Source: Ptiloglossa arizonensis
Taxonomy: Eukaryota > Arthropoda > Insecta > Hymenoptera > Colletidae
Direction of reading: 5' to 3'
Assembly: GCF_051014685.1 (NCBI RefSeq)
Contig: NW_027479547.1
Location: 37,436-101,435 of the forward strand
Length of the DNA: 64,000 nucleotides
Made by a program: the position numbers and the translations under genes. Each line of letters starts with the position of its first letter. Position 1 is the first letter of the stretch. Positions 1 through 16,300 of the stretch are shown piece after piece. The notes below the pieces were generated by a model. The model was not told where the DNA came from and did no database searches. It saw only the letters and a program-made list of their open reading frames with translations.

Positions 1-125
1 TATACGTTATACGTTATACGTTATACGTTATACGTTATACGTTATACGTTATACGTTATACGTTATACGTTATACGTTATACGTTATACGTTATACGTTA
101 TACGTTATACGTTATACGGTATACG

Positions 126-3100
126 TCATAGGATAAGCGTTATACGTTATACGTTATAGGTTATACGTTATACGTTATACGTTATACGTTATACGTTATA
201 CGTTATACGTTATACGTTATACGTTATACGTTATACCTTATACGTTATACGTTATACGTTATACGTTATTCAGCATAAGTTCTAGGATATGCGTTATACA
301 TTATATTTTATACGTTATACGTTAAACGTTATACGTTATACGATATACGTTATACGCTATACGTTATACGTTATACGTTACACGTTATACGTTATACGGT
401 ATACGTTATACGTTATACGTTATACGTTATACGTTATGCGTTATACGTTATACGTTATACGTTATACGTTATATGTATTACGTTATAGGATATACGTTAT
501 ACGTTATAGGTTATACGTTATACGTTAAACGTTATACGTTATTGATATACGTTATACGCTATACGTTATACGTTATACGTTACACGTTATACGTTATACG
601 GTATACGTTATACGTTATACGTTATACGTTATACGTTATGCGTTATACGTTATACGTTATACGTTATACGTTATATGTATTACGTTATAGGTTATACGTT
701 ATACGTTATAGGTTATACGTTATACGTTATACGTTATACATTATACGTTATACGTTATACGTTCTACGTTATACGTTATACGTTATACGTTATTCGTTAT
801 ACATCATACGTTATACCGTATACGTCATAGGATAAGCGTTATACGTTATACGTTATACGTTATACGTTATACGTTATACGTTATACGGTATACGCTTTAC
901 GTTATACGTTATACCTTATACGTTATACGTTATACGTTATACGCTATACGTTATACGTTATACGTTATACGTTATACGTTATACGTTATACGTTATACGT
1001 TATACGTTATACGTTATACGTTATACGTTATACGTTATACGTTATACGTTATACGTTATACGTTATACGTTATACGTTATACGTTATACGTTATACGGTA
1101 TACGTTCTACGTTATACGTTATACGTTATACGTTATACGTTATACGTTATACGTTATACGTTATACGTTATACGTTATACGTTCTACGTTATACGTTATA
1201 CGTTATACGTTATACGTTATACGTTATACGTTATACGTTATACGTTATACGTTATACGTTATACGTTATACGTTATACGTTATTTGTTATAGGTTATACG
1301 TTATACGTTATACATTATACGTTATACGTTATACGTTATACGTTATACGTATTACGTTATACGTTATACGTTATACGTTATACGTTATACGTTATACGTT
1401 ATACGTTATACGTTATACGTTATACGTATTACGTTATACGTTATACGTTATACGTTATACGTTCTACGTTCTACGTTATACGTTATACGTTATACGTTAT
1501 ACGTTATACGTTATACGTTATACTTTATACGTTATACGTTATACGTTATACGTTATACGTTATACGTTATACGTTATACGTTATACGTTATACGTTGTAC
1601 GTTATACGTTATACGTTATACGTTATACGTTATACGTTATACGTTATACGTATTACGTTATAGGTTATACGTTATACGTTATAGGTTATACGTTATACGT
1701 TATACGTTATACGTTATACGTTATACGTTATACGTTATACGTTATACGTTATACGTTTTACGTTATACGTTATACGTTATACGTTATACGTTATACGTTA
1801 TACGTTATACGTTATACGTTCTACGTTATACGTTATACGTTATACGTTATACATTATACGTTATTCAGCATAAGTTCTAGGATATGCGTTATACATTATA
1901 TGTTATACGTTATACGTTAAACGTTATACGTTATACGATATACGTTATACGCTATACGTTATACGTTATACGTTACACGTTATACGTTATACGGTATACG
2001 TTATAAATTATACGTTATACGTTATACGTTATACGTTATGCGTTATACGTTATACGTTATACGTTATACGTTATACGTATTACGTTATACGTTATACGTT
2101 ATACGTTTTACGTTATACGTTATACGTTATACGTTATACGTTGTATGTTATACGTTATACGTTATACGTTATTCGTTATACATCATACGTTATACCGTAT
2201 ACGTCATAGGATAAGCGTTATACGTTATACGTTATACGTTATACGTTATACGTTATACGTTATACGGTATACGCTTTACGTTATACGTTATACCTTATAC
2301 GTTATACGTTATACGTTATACGCTATACGTTATACGTTATACGTTATACGTTATACGTTATACGTTATACGTTATACGTTATACGTTATACGTTATACGT
2401 TATACGTTATACGTTATACGTTATACGTTATACGTTATACGTTATACGTTATACGTTATACGTTATACGTTATACGTTATACGGTATACGTCATAGGATA
2501 AGCGTTATACGTTATACGTTATAGGTTATACGTTATACGTTATACGTTATACGTTATACGTTATACGTTATACGTTATACGTTATACGTTATACGTTATA
2601 CGTTATACCTTATACGTTATACGTTATACGTTATACGTTATTCAGCATAAGTTCTAGGATATGCGTTATACATTATATTTTATACGTTATACGTTAAACG
2701 TTATACGTTATACGATATACGTTATACGCTATACGTTATACGTTATACGTTACACGTTATACGTTATACGGTATACGTTATACGTTATACGTTATACGTT
2801 ATACGTTATGCGTTATACGTTATACGTTATACGTTATACGTTATATGTATTACGTTATAGGATATACGTTATACGTTATAGGTTATACGTTATACGTTAA
2901 ACGTTATACGTTATACGATATACGTTATACGCTATACGTTATACGTTATACGTTACACGTTATACGTTATACGGTATACGTTATACGTTATACGTTATAC
3001 GTTATACGTTATGCGTTATACGTTATACGTTATACGTTATACGTTATATGTATTACGTTATAGGTTATACGTTATACGTTATAGGTTATACGTTATACGT

Positions 3101-6100
3101 TATACGTTATACATTATACGTTATACGTTATACGTTCTACGTTATACGTTATACGTTATACGTTATTCGTTATACATCATACGTTATACCGTATACGTCA
3201 TAGGATAAGCGTTATACGTTATACGTTATACGTTATACGTTATACGTTATACGTTATACGGTATACGCTTTACGTTATACGTTATACCTTATACGTTATA
3301 CGTTATACGTTATACGCTATACGTTATACGTTATACGTTATACGTTATACGTTATACGTTATACGTTATACGTTATACGTTATACGTTATACGTTATACG
3401 TTATACGTTATACGTTATACGTTATACGTTATACGTTATACGTTATACGGTATACGTCATAGGATAAGCGTTATACGTTATACGTTATAGGTTATACGTT
3501 ATACGTTATACGTTATACGTTATACGTTATACGTTATACGTTATACGTTATACGTTATACCTTATACGTATACGTTATACGTTATACGTTATTCAGCATA
3601 AGTTCTAGGATATGCGTTATACATTATATTTTATACGTTATACGTTAAACGTTATACGTTATACGATATACGTTATACGCTATACGTTATACGTTATACG
3701 TTACACGTTATACGTTATACGGTATACGTTATACGTTATACGTTATACGTTATACGTTATACGTTATGCGTTATACGTTATACGTTATACGTTATACGTT
3801 ATATGTATTACGTTATAGGTTATACGTTATACGTTATAGGTTATACGTTATACGTTATACGTTATACATTATACGTTATACGTTATACGTTCTACGTTAT
3901 ACGTTATACGTTATACGTTATACGTTATACGTTATACGTTATACGTTATACGTTATACGTTATACGTTATACGTTATACGTTATACGTTATACGTATTAC
4001 GTTATACGTTATACGTTATACGTTATACGTTATACGTTATACGTTCTACGTTATACGTTATACGTTATACGTTATACGTTATACGTTATACGTTATACGT
4101 TATGCTTTATACGTTATACGTTATACGTTATACGTTATACGTTATACGTTATACGTTATACGTTATACGTTGTACGTTATACGTTATACGTTATACGTTA
4201 TACGGTATACGTCATAGGATAAGCGTTATACGTTATACGTTATAGGTTATACGTTATACGTTATACGTTATACGTTATACGTTATACGTTATACGTTATA
4301 CGTTATACGTTATACGTTATACGTTATACGTTATACGTTATACGTTATACGTTATACGTTATACGTTATACGTTATACGTTATACGTTATACGTTATACG
4401 TTATACGTTATACGTTATACGTTATACGTTATACGTTATACGTTATACGTTATACGTTATATGTTATACGGCATAAGTTCTAGGATATGCGTTATAGATT
4501 ATATGTTATACGTTATACGTTATACGTTATACGTTATACGTTATACGTTATACGTTATACGTTATACGTTATACGTTATACGTTATACGTTATACGTTAT
4601 ACGTTATACGTTATACGTTATACGTTATACGTTATACGTATTACGTTATACGTTATACGTTATACGTTATACGTTATACGTTACACGTTATACGTTATAC
4701 GTATTACGTTATACGTTATACGTTATTAGTTATAGGTTATACGTTATACGTTATACATTACACGTTATACGTTATACGTTATACGTTATACGTATTACGT
4801 TATACGTTATACGTTATACGTTATACGTTATACGATATACGTTATACGCTATACGTTATACGTTATACGTTACACGTTATACGTTATACGGTATACGTTA
4901 TACGTTATACGTTATACGTTATACGTTATGCGTAATACGTTATACGTTATACGTTATACGTTATATGTATTACGTTATAGGTTATACGTTATACGTTATA
5001 GGTTATACGTTATACGTTATACGTTATACGTTATACGTTATACGTATTACGTTATACGTTATACGTTATACGTTATACGTTATACGATATACGTTATACG
5101 CTATACGTTATACGTTATACGTTATACGTTATACGTTATACGTTATACGTTATACGTTATACGTTATACGTTATACGTTATATGTTATACGGCATAAGTT
5201 CTAGGATATGCGTTATAGATTATATGTTATACGTTATACGTTATACGTTATACGTTATACGTTATACGTTATACGTTATACGTTATACGTATTACGTTAT
5301 ACGTTATACGTTATACGTTTTACGTTATACGTTATACGTTATACGTTATACGTTGTATGTTATACGTTATACGTTATACGTTATTCGTTATACATCATAC
5401 GTTATACCGTATACGTCATAGGATAAGCGTTATACGTTATACGTTATACGTTATACGTTATACGTTATACGTTATACGGTATACGCTTTACGTTATACGT
5501 TATACCTTATACGTTATACGTTATACGTTATACGCTATACGTTATACGTTATACGTTATACGTTATACGTTATACGTTATACGTTATACGTTATACGTTA
5601 TACGTTATACGTTATACGTTATACGTTATACGTTATACGTTATACGTTATACGTTATACGTTATACGTTATACGTTATACGTTATACGTTATACGGTATA
5701 CGTCATAGGATAAGCGTTATACGTTATACGTTATAGGTTATACGTTATACGTTATACGTTATACGTTATACGTTATACGTTATACGTTATACGTTATACG
5801 TTATACGTTATACGTTATACCTTATACGTTATACGTTATACGTTATACGTTATTCAGCATAAGTTCTAGGATATGCGTTATACATTATATTTTATACGTT
5901 ATACGTTAAACGTTATACGTTATACGATATACGTTATACGCTATACGTTATACGTTATACGTTACACGTTATACGTTATACGGTATACGTTATACGTTAT
6001 ACGTTATACGTTATACGTTATGCGTTATACGTTATACGTTATACGTTATACGTTATATGTATTACGTTATAGGATATACGTTATACGTTATAGGTTATAC

Positions 6101-7437
6101 GTTATACGTTAAACGTTATACGTTATACGATATACGTTATACGCTATACGTTATACGTTATACGTTACACGTTATACGTTATACGGTATACGTTATACGT
6201 TATACGTTATACGTTATACGTTATGCGTTATACGTTATACGTTATACGTTATACGTTATATGTATTACGTTATAGGTTATACGTTATACGTTATAGGTTA
6301 TACGTTATACGTTATACGTTATACATTATACGTTATACGTTATACGTTCTACGTTATACGTTATACGTTATACGTTATTCGTTATACATCATACGTTATA
6401 CCGTATACGTCATAGGATAAGCGTTATACGTTATACGTTATACGTTATACGTTATACGTTATACGTTATACGGTATACGCTTTACGTTATACGTTATACC
6501 TTATACGTTATACGTTATACGTTATACGCTATACGTTATACGTTATACGTTATACGTTATACGTTATACGTTATACGTTATACGTTATACGTTATACGTT
6601 ATACGTTATACGTTATACGTTATACGTTATACGTTATACGTTATACGTTATACGTTATACGGTATACGTCATAGGATAAGCGTTATACGTTATACGTTAT
6701 AGGTTATACGTTATACGTTATACGTTATACGTTATACGTTATACGTTATACGTTATACGTTATACGTTATACCTTATACGTATACGTTATACGTTATACG
6801 TTATTCAGCATAAGTTCTAGGATATGCGTTATACATTATATTTTATACGTTATACGTTAAACGTTATACGTTATACGATATACGTTATACGCTATACGTT
6901 ATACGTTATACGTTACACGTTATACGTTATACGGTATACGTTATACGTTATACGTTATACGTTATACGTTATACGTTATGCGTTATACGTTATACGTTAT
7001 ACGTTATACGTTATATGTATTACGTTATAGGTTATACGTTATACGTTATAGGTTATACGTTATACGTTATACGTTATACATTATACGTTATACGTTATAC
7101 GTTCTACGTTATACGTTATACGTTATACGTTATACGTTATACGTTATACGTTATACGTTATACGTTATACGTTATACGTTATACGTTATACGTTATACGT
7201 TATACGTATTACGTTATACGTTATACGTTATACGTTATACGTTATACGTTATACGTTCTACGTTATACGTTATACGTTATACGTTATACGTTATACGTTA
7301 TACGTTATACGTTATGCTTTATACGTTATACGTTATACGTTATACGTTATACGTTATACGTTATACGTTATACGTTATACGTTGTACGTTATACGTTATA
7401 CGTTATACGTTATACGGTATACGTCATAGGATAAGCG
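126..7437 (+). repeat. TCATAGGATAAGCG box, 12 copies
   Basis: The 14-base pair of diverged heptamers TCATAGG and ATAAGCG starts at 126, 825, 2,204, 2,491, 3,198, 3,457, 4,212, 5,416, 5,703, 6,410, 6,669 and 7,424. It is preceded by a GTATACG unit. Copies at 825, 2,204, 3,198, 5,416 and 6,410 also carry upstream TTATTCG, TTATACA and TCATACG variants. I see no copy after 7,437, so it marks domain A. Confidence 0.9.
2050..5261 (+). repeat. 3,212-bp higher-order repeat, copy 1
   Basis: Diagnostic variants recur exactly 3,212 bases downstream: GTATTACG at 2,077 and 5,289; GTTTTA at 2,105 and 5,317; TCATAGG boxes at 2,204, 2,491, 3,198, 3,457 and 4,212 with 5,416, 5,703, 6,410, 6,669 and 7,424; blocks at 2,645, 3,596 and 4,471 with 5,857, 6,808 and 7,683. 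The period is 459 heptamers minus one base, because the copy carries a 1-base loss near 3,569. Matching extends to about 5,025; 5,025-5,261 is not repeated in register. Confidence 0.9.
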
Positions 7438-8237
7438 TTATACGTTATACGTTATAGGTTATACGTTATACGTTATACGTTATACGTTATACGTTATACG
7501 TTATACGTTATACGTTATACGTTATACGTTATACGTTATACGTTATACGTTATACGTTATACGTTATACGTTATACGTTATACGTTATACGTTATACGTT
7601 ATACGTTATACGTTATACGTTATACGTTATACGTTATACGTTATACGTTATACGTTATACGTTATACGTTATATGTTATACGGCATAAGTTCTAGGATAT
7701 GCGTTATAGATTATATGTTATACGTTATACGTTATACGTTATACGTTATACGTTATACGTTATACGTTATACGTTATACGTTATACGTTATACGTTATAC
7801 GTTATACGTTATACGTTATACGTTATACGTTATACGTTATACGTTATACGTATTACGTTATACGTTATACGTTATACGTTATACGTTATACGTTACACGT
7901 TATACGTTATACGTATTACGTTATACGTTATACGTTATTAGTTATAGGTTATACGTTATACGTTATACATTACACGTTATACGTTATACGTTATACGTTA
8001 TACGTATTACGTTATACGTTATACGTTATACGTTATACGTTATACGATATACGTTATACGCTATACGTTATACGTTATACGTTACACGTTATACGTTATA
8101 CGGTATACGTTATACGTTATACGTTATACGTTATACGTTATGCGTAATACGTTATACGTTATACGTTATACGTTATATGTATTACGTTATAGGTTATACG
8201 TTATACGTTATAGGTTATACGTTATACGTTATACGTT
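5262..8237 (+). repeat. 3,212-bp higher-order repeat, copy 2 (incomplete)
   Basis: This is the downstream partner of 2,050-5,025. It carries the same blocks, the same TCATAGG boxes and the same 1-base loss near 6,781 (CCTTATACGTATACG). The match is lost after about 8,237, where the first copy goes on to a TATTACG variant and this one to a TTCTACG variant. The near-identity of the two copies implies a recent tandem duplication of about 3 kb. Confidence 0.88.
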
Positions 8238-10300
8238 ATACATTATACGTTCTACGTTATACGTTATACGTTATACGTTATACGTTATACGTTATACGTT
8301 ATTCGTTATACGTTATACGTTATACGTTATACGTTATACGTTATACGTTATACGTTATACGTTATACGTTATACGTTATACGTTATACGTTATACGTTAT
8401 ACGCTATACGTTATACGTTATACGTTATACGTTATACGTTATACGTTATACGTTATACGTTATACGTTATACGTTATACGTTATACGTATTACGTTATAC
8501 GTTATACGTTATACGTTATACGTTATACGTTATACGTTATACGTTATACGTTATACGTTATACGTTATACGTTATACGTTATACGTTACACGTTATACGT
8601 TATACGTTATACGTTATACGTTATACGTTATACGTTATCCGTTGTACGCTATACGTTATACGTTATTCAGCATAAGTTCTAGGATATGCGTTATACATTG
8701 TATGTTATACGTTATACATTATACGTTATACGTTGTACGTTATACGGTATACGATATACGATATACGTTACACGTTATCGGTTATACGTTATACGTTATA
8801 CGTTATACGTTCTACGTTATACGTTATACGTTATACGTTATACGTTATACATTATATTTTATACGTTATACGTTAAACGTTATACGTTATACGATATACG
8901 TTATACGCTATACGTTATACGTTATACGTTACACGTTATACGTTATACGGTATACGTTATACGTTATACGTTATACGTTATACGTTATGCGTAATACGTT
9001 ATACGTTATACGTTATACGTTATATGTATTACGTTATAGGTTATACGTTATACGTTATAGGTTATACGTTATACGTTATACGTTATACATTATACGTTCT
9101 ACGTTATACGTTATACGTTATACGTTATACGTTATACGTTATACGTTATACGTTATAAGTTATACGTTATACGTTATACGTTATACGTTATACGTTATAC
9201 GTTATACGTTATACGTTATACGTTATACGTTATACGTTATACGTTATACGTTATACGTTATACGTTATACGTTATACGTTATACGTTATACGTTATACGT
9301 TATACGTTATACGTTATACGTTATACGTTATACGTTATACGTTATACGTTATACGTTATACGTTATACGTTATACGTTATACGTTATACGTATTACGTTA
9401 TACGTTATACGTTATACGTTATACGTTATACGTTATACGTTATACGTTATACGTTATACGTTATACGTTATACGTTACACGTTATACGTTACACGTTATA
9501 CGTTATACGTTATACGTTATACGTTATACGTTATACGTTATCCGTTGTACGTTATACGTTATACGTTATACGTTATACGTATTACGTTATACGTTATACG
9601 TTATACGTTATACGTTATACGTTATACGTTGTACGTTATACGTTATACGTTATACGTTATACGTTATACGTTATACGTTATACGTTGTACGTTATACGTT
9701 ATACGTTATACGTTATACGTTTTACGTTATACGTATTACGTTATACGTTTTACGTTATACGTTATACGTTATACGTTATACGTTATACGTTATACCTTAT
9801 ACGTTATACGTTATGCGTTACTCGTTGTACGTTATACGGTATACGATATACGAAATACGTTACACGTTATCCGTTATACGTTATACGTTATACGTTATAC
9901 GTTCTACGTTATACGATATACGTTATACGTTATACGTTATACGTTATACGTTATACTTTATACGTTATACGTTATACGTTATACTTTATACGTTATACGT
10001 TATACGTTATACGTTATACGTTATACGTTATACGTTATACGTTATACGTTATACGTTATACGTATTACGTTATACGTTATACGTTATACGTTATACGTTA
10101 TAAGATATACGTTATACCTTATACGTTATACGTTATGCGTTACTCGTTGTACGTTATACGGTATACGATATACGATATACGTTACACGTTATCCGTTATA
10201 CGTTATACGTTATACGTTATACGTTATACGTTCTACGTTATACGTTCTACGTTCTACGTTATACGTTATACGTTATACGTTATACATTATACGTTATTCA

Positions 10301-13300
10301 GCATAAGTTCTAGGATATGCGTTATACATTATATGTTATACGTTATACGTTAAACGTTATACGTTATACGATATACGTTATACGCTATACGTTATACGTT
10401 ATACGTTACACGTTATACGTTATACGGTATACGTTATAGGTTATACGTTATACGTTATACGTTATACGTTATGCGTTATACGTTATACGTTATACGTTAT
10501 ACGTTATACGTTATACGTATTACGTTATAGGTTATACGTTATACGTAATAGGTTATACGTTATACGTTATACGTTATACGTTATACGTTATACGTTATAC
10601 GTTATACGTTATACGTTATACGTTATACGTTATACGTTATACGTTATACGTTTTACGTTATACGTTATACGTTATACGTTATACGTTATACGTTATACGT
10701 TATACGTTATACGTTATACGTTATACGTTATACGTTATACGTTTTACGTTATACGTTATACGTTATACATTATACGTTATACGGCATAAGTTCTAGGATA
10801 TGCGTTATAGATTATATGTTATACGTTATACGTTATACGTTATACGTTATACGTTATACGTTATACGTTATACGTTATACGTTATACGTATTACGTTATA
10901 CGTTATACGTTATACGTTAAAAGTTATACGTTATACGTTATACGTTAAAAGTTATACGTTATACGTTATACGTTATACACTATATGTTATACGTTATACG
11001 TTATACACTATACGTTATACGGCATAAGTTCTAGGATATGCGTTATATATTATATGTTATACGTTGTACGTTATACGTTATACGTTATACGTTATACGTT
11101 ATACGTTATACGTTATACGTTATACGTTATACGTTATACGTTATACGTTATACGTTATACGTTATACGTTATACGTTATACGCTATACGTTATACGTTAT
11201 TCAGCATAAGTTCTAGGATATGCGTTATACATTATATGTTATACGTTATACATTATACGTTATACGTTGTACGTTATACGGTATACGATATACGATATAC
11301 GTTACACGTTATCCGTTATACGTTATACGTTATACGTTATACGTATTACGTTATACGTTATACGCTATACGTTATACGTTATACGTTATACGTTATACGT
11401 TATACGTTATACGTTATACGTTATACGTTATACGTTATACGTTACACGTTATACGTTATACGTTATACGTTATACGTTATACGTTATACGTTATACGTTA
11501 TACGTTATACGTTAAAAGTTATACGTTATACGTTATACATTATACGTTATACGGCATAAGTTCTAGGATATGCGTTATAGATTATATGTTATACGTTATA
11601 CGTTATACGTTATACGTTATACGTTATACGTTACACGTTATACGTTATACGTTATACGTTATACGTTATACGTTATACGTTATACGTTATACGTTATAAG
11701 TTATACGTTATACGTTAAAAGTTATACGTTATACGTTATACGTTATACATTATACTTTATACGGCATAAGTTCTAGGATATGCGTTATAGATTATATCTT
11801 ATACGTTATACGTTATACGTTATACGTTATACGATATACGTTATACGTTACACAGTATACGTTATACGTTATCCGTTATACGTTATACGTTATACTTTAT
11901 ACGTTATACGTTATACGTTATACGTTATACGTATTACGTTATACGTTATACGTTATACGTTATACGTTATACGTTATACGTTATACGTTATACGTTATAC
12001 GTTATACGTTATACGTTATACGTTATACGTTATACGTTATACGTTATACGTATTACGTTATACGTTATACGTTATACGTTATACGTTAAAAGTTATACGT
12101 TATACGTTATACGTTAAAAGTTATACGTTATACGTTATACGTTATACACTATATGTTATACGTTATACGTTATACACTATACGTTATACGGCATAAGTTC
12201 TAGGATATGCGTTATATATTATATGTTATACGTTGTACGTTATACGTTATACGTTATACGTTATACGTTATACGTTATACGTTATACGTTATACGTTATA
12301 CGTTATACGTTATACGTTATACGTTATACGTTATACGTTATACGTTACACGTTATACGTTATACGTTATACGTTATACGTTATACGTTATACGTTATACG
12401 TTATACGTTATACGTTATACGTTAAAAGTTATACGTTATACGTTATACATTATACGTTATACGGCATAAGTTCTAGGATATGCGTTATAGATTATATGTT
12501 ATACGTTATACGTTATACGTTATACGTTATACGTTATACGTTACACAGTATACGTTATACGTTATCCGTTATACGTTATACGTTATACTTTATACGTTAT
12601 ACGTTATACGTTATACGTTATACGTATTACGTTATACGTTGTACGTTATACGGTATACGATATACGATATACGTTACACGTTATCGGTTATACGTTATAC
12701 GTTATACGTTATACGTTCTACGTTATACGTTATACGTTATACGTTATACGTTATACGTTATACGTTATACGTTATACTTTATACGTTATACGTTATACGT
12801 TATACGTTATACGTTATACGCTATACGTTATACGTTATACGTTACACGTTATACGTTATACGGTATACGTTATACGTTATACGTTGTACGTTATACGGTA
12901 TACGATATACGATATACGTTACACGTTATCCGTTATACGTTATACGTTATACGTTATACGTTCTACGTTATACGTTATACGTTATACGTTATACGTTATA
13001 CATTATATTTTATACGTTATACGTTAAACGTTATACGTTATACGATATACGTTATACGCTATACGTTATACGTTATACGTTACACGTTATACGTTATACG
13101 GTATACGTTATACGTTATACGTTATACGTTATACGTTATGCGTAATACGTTATACGTTATACGTTATACGTTATATGTATTACGTTATAGGTTATACGTT
13201 ATACGTTATAGGTTATACGTTATACGTTATACGTTATACATTATACGTTCTACGTTATACGTTATACGTTATACGTTATACGTTATACGTTATACGTTAT

Positions 13301-16300
13301 ACGTTATAAGTTATACGTTATACGTTATACGTTATACGTTATACGTTATACGTTATACGTTATACGTTATACGTTATACGTTATACGTTATACGTTATAC
13401 GTTATACGTTATACGTTATACGTTATACGTTATACGTTATACGTTATACGTTATACGTTATACGTTATACGTTATACGTTATACGTTATACGTTATACGT
13501 TATACGTTATACGTTATACGTTATACGTTATACGTTATACGTTATACGTTATACGTTATACGTTATACGTATTACGTTATACGTTATACGTTATACGTTA
13601 TACGTTATACGTTATACGTTATACGTTATACGTTATACGTTACACGTTATACGTTACACGTTATACGTTATACGTTATACGTTATACGTTATCCGTTGTA
13701 CGTTATACGTTATACGTTATACGTTATACGTATTACGTTATACGTTATACGTTATACGTTATACGTTATACGTTATACGTTATACGTTCTACGTTATACG
13801 TTATACGTTATACGTTATACGTTATACGTTATACGTTATACGTTATACGTTATACGTTATACGTTATACGTTATACGTTGTACGTTATACGTTATACGTT
13901 ATACGTTATACGTTTTACGTTATACGTATTACGTTATACGTTTTACGTTATACGTTATACGTTATACGTTATACGTTATACGTTATACCTTATACGTTAT
14001 ACGTTATGCGTTACTCGTTGTACGTTATACGGTATACGATATACGAAATACGTTACACGTTATCCGTTATACGTTATACGTTATACGTTATACGTTCTAC
14101 GTTATACGTTATACGTTATACGTTATACGTTATACGTTATACGTTATACTTTATACGTTATACGTTATACGTTATACTTTATACGTTATACGTTATACGT
14201 TATACGTTATACGTTATACGTTATACGTTATACGTTATACGTTATACGTTATACGTATTACGTTATACGTTATACGTTATACGTATTACGTTATACGTTA
14301 TACGTTATACGTTATAAGTTATACGTTATACCTTATACGTTATACGTTATGCGTTACTCGTTGTACGTTATACGGTATACGATATACGATATACGTTACA
14401 CGTTATCCGTTATACGTTATACGTTATACGTTATACGTTATACGTTCTACGTTATACGTTCTACGTTCTACGTTATACGTTATACGTTATACGTTATACA
14501 TTATACGTTATTCAGCATAAGTTCTAGGATATGCGTTATACATTATATGTTATACGTTATACGTTAAACGTTATACGTTATACGATATACGTTATACGCT
14601 ATACGTTATACGTTATACGTTACACGTTATACGTTATACGGTATACGTTATAGGTTATACGTTATACGTTATACGTTATACGTTATGCGTTATACGTTAT
14701 ACGTTATACGTTATACGTTATACGTTATACGTATTACGTTATAGGTTATACGTTATACGTTATAGGTTATACGTTATACGTTATACGTTATACGTTATAC
14801 GTTATACGTTATACGTTATACGTTATACGTTATACGTTATACGTTATACGTTATACGTTATACGTTTTACGTTATACGTTATACGTTATACGTTATACGT
14901 TATACGTTATACGTTTTACGTTATACGTTATACGTTATACATTATACGTTATACGGCATAAGTTCTAGGATATGCGTTATAGATTATATGTTATAAGTTA
15001 TACGTTATACGTTATACGTTATACGTTATACGTTATACGTTATACGTTATACGTTATACGTTATACGTTATACGTATTACGTTATACGTTATACGTTATA
15101 CGTTAAAAGTTATACGTTATACGTTATACGTTAAAAGTTATACGTTATACGTTATACGTTATACACTATATGTTATACGTTATACGTTATACACTATACG
15201 TTATACGGCATAAGTTCTAGGATATGCGTTATATATTATATGTTATACGTTGTACGTTATACGTTATACGTTATACGTTATACGTTATACGTTATACGTT
15301 ATACGTTATACGTTATACGTTATACGTTATACGTTATACGTTATACGTTATACGTTATACGCTATACGTTATACGTTATTCAGCATAAGTTCTAGGATAT
15401 GCGTTATACATTATATGTTATACGTTATACATTATACGTTATACGTTGTACGTTATACGGTATACGATATACGATATACGTTACACGTTATCCGTTATAC
15501 GTTATACGTTATACGTTATACGTATTACGTTATACGTTATACGCTATACGTTATACGTTATACGTTATACGTTATACGTTATACGTTATACGTTATACGT
15601 TATACGTTATACGTTATACGTTACACGTTATACGTTATACGTTATACGTTATACGTTATACGTTATACGTTATACGTTATACGTTATACGTTATACGTTA
15701 AAAGTTATACGTTATACGTTATACATTATACGTTATACGGCATAAGTTCTAGGATATGCGTTATAGATTATATGTTATACGTTATACGTTATACGTTATA
15801 CGTTATACGTTATACGTTACACGTTATACGTTATACGTTATACGTTATACGTTATACGTTATACGTTATACGTTAAAAGTTATACGTTATACGTTATACA
15901 TTATACGTTATACGGCATAAGTTCTAGGATATGCGTTATAGATTATGTGTTATACGTTATACGTTATACGTTATACGTTATACGTTATACTTTATACGTT
16001 ATACGCTATACGTTATACGTTATTCAGCATAAGTTCTAGGATATGCGTTATACATTGTATGTTATACGTTATACATTATACGTTATACGTTGTACGTTAT
16101 ACGGTATACGATATACGATATACGTTACACGTTATCCGTTATACGTTATACGTTATACGTTATACGTATTACGTTATACGTTATACTTTATACGTTATAC
16201 GTTATACGTTATACGTTATACGTTATACGTTATACGTTATACGTTATACGTTATACGTTATACGTTACACGTTATACGTTATACGTTAAACGTTATACGT

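Larger units (their letters stand above)
1..8669 (+). repeat. Domain A: sparse-block HOR region
   Basis: Blocks are far apart here (665-1,595 bases), mostly beta type with a TTTTATA-containing right flank, plus alpha-type copies at 4,471, 5,192 and 7,683. The domain is marked by TATAGGTTATACG doublets, the TCATAGGATAAGCG box and a GTATACGCTTTACG box. The box TCATAGGATAAGCG does not recur later, so the domain forms its own sequence dialect. Besides the 3,212-bp repeat, the stretch 273-540 matches 2,645-2,912 and 5,857-6,124. No gene is present. Confidence 0.85.
273..8704 (+). repeat. 35-base punctuation blocks, domain A and start of B (10)
   Basis: Blocks (first base of GCATAAG) lie at 273, 1,868, 2,645, 3,596, 4,471, 5,192, 5,857, 6,808, 7,683 and 8,670. 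Each is five consecutive heptamers: GCATAAG, TTCTAGG, ATATGCG, then TTATACA or TTATAGA, then TTATATG, TTATATT or TTGTATG. Relative to TTATACG the first three carry 3, 2 and 2 substitutions. The block stays in the 7-base register and therefore looks derived from the satellite, not inserted. Blocks at 273, 1,868, 2,645, 3,596, 5,857 and 6,808 are followed within about 50 bases by TTAAACG. Confidence 0.93.
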
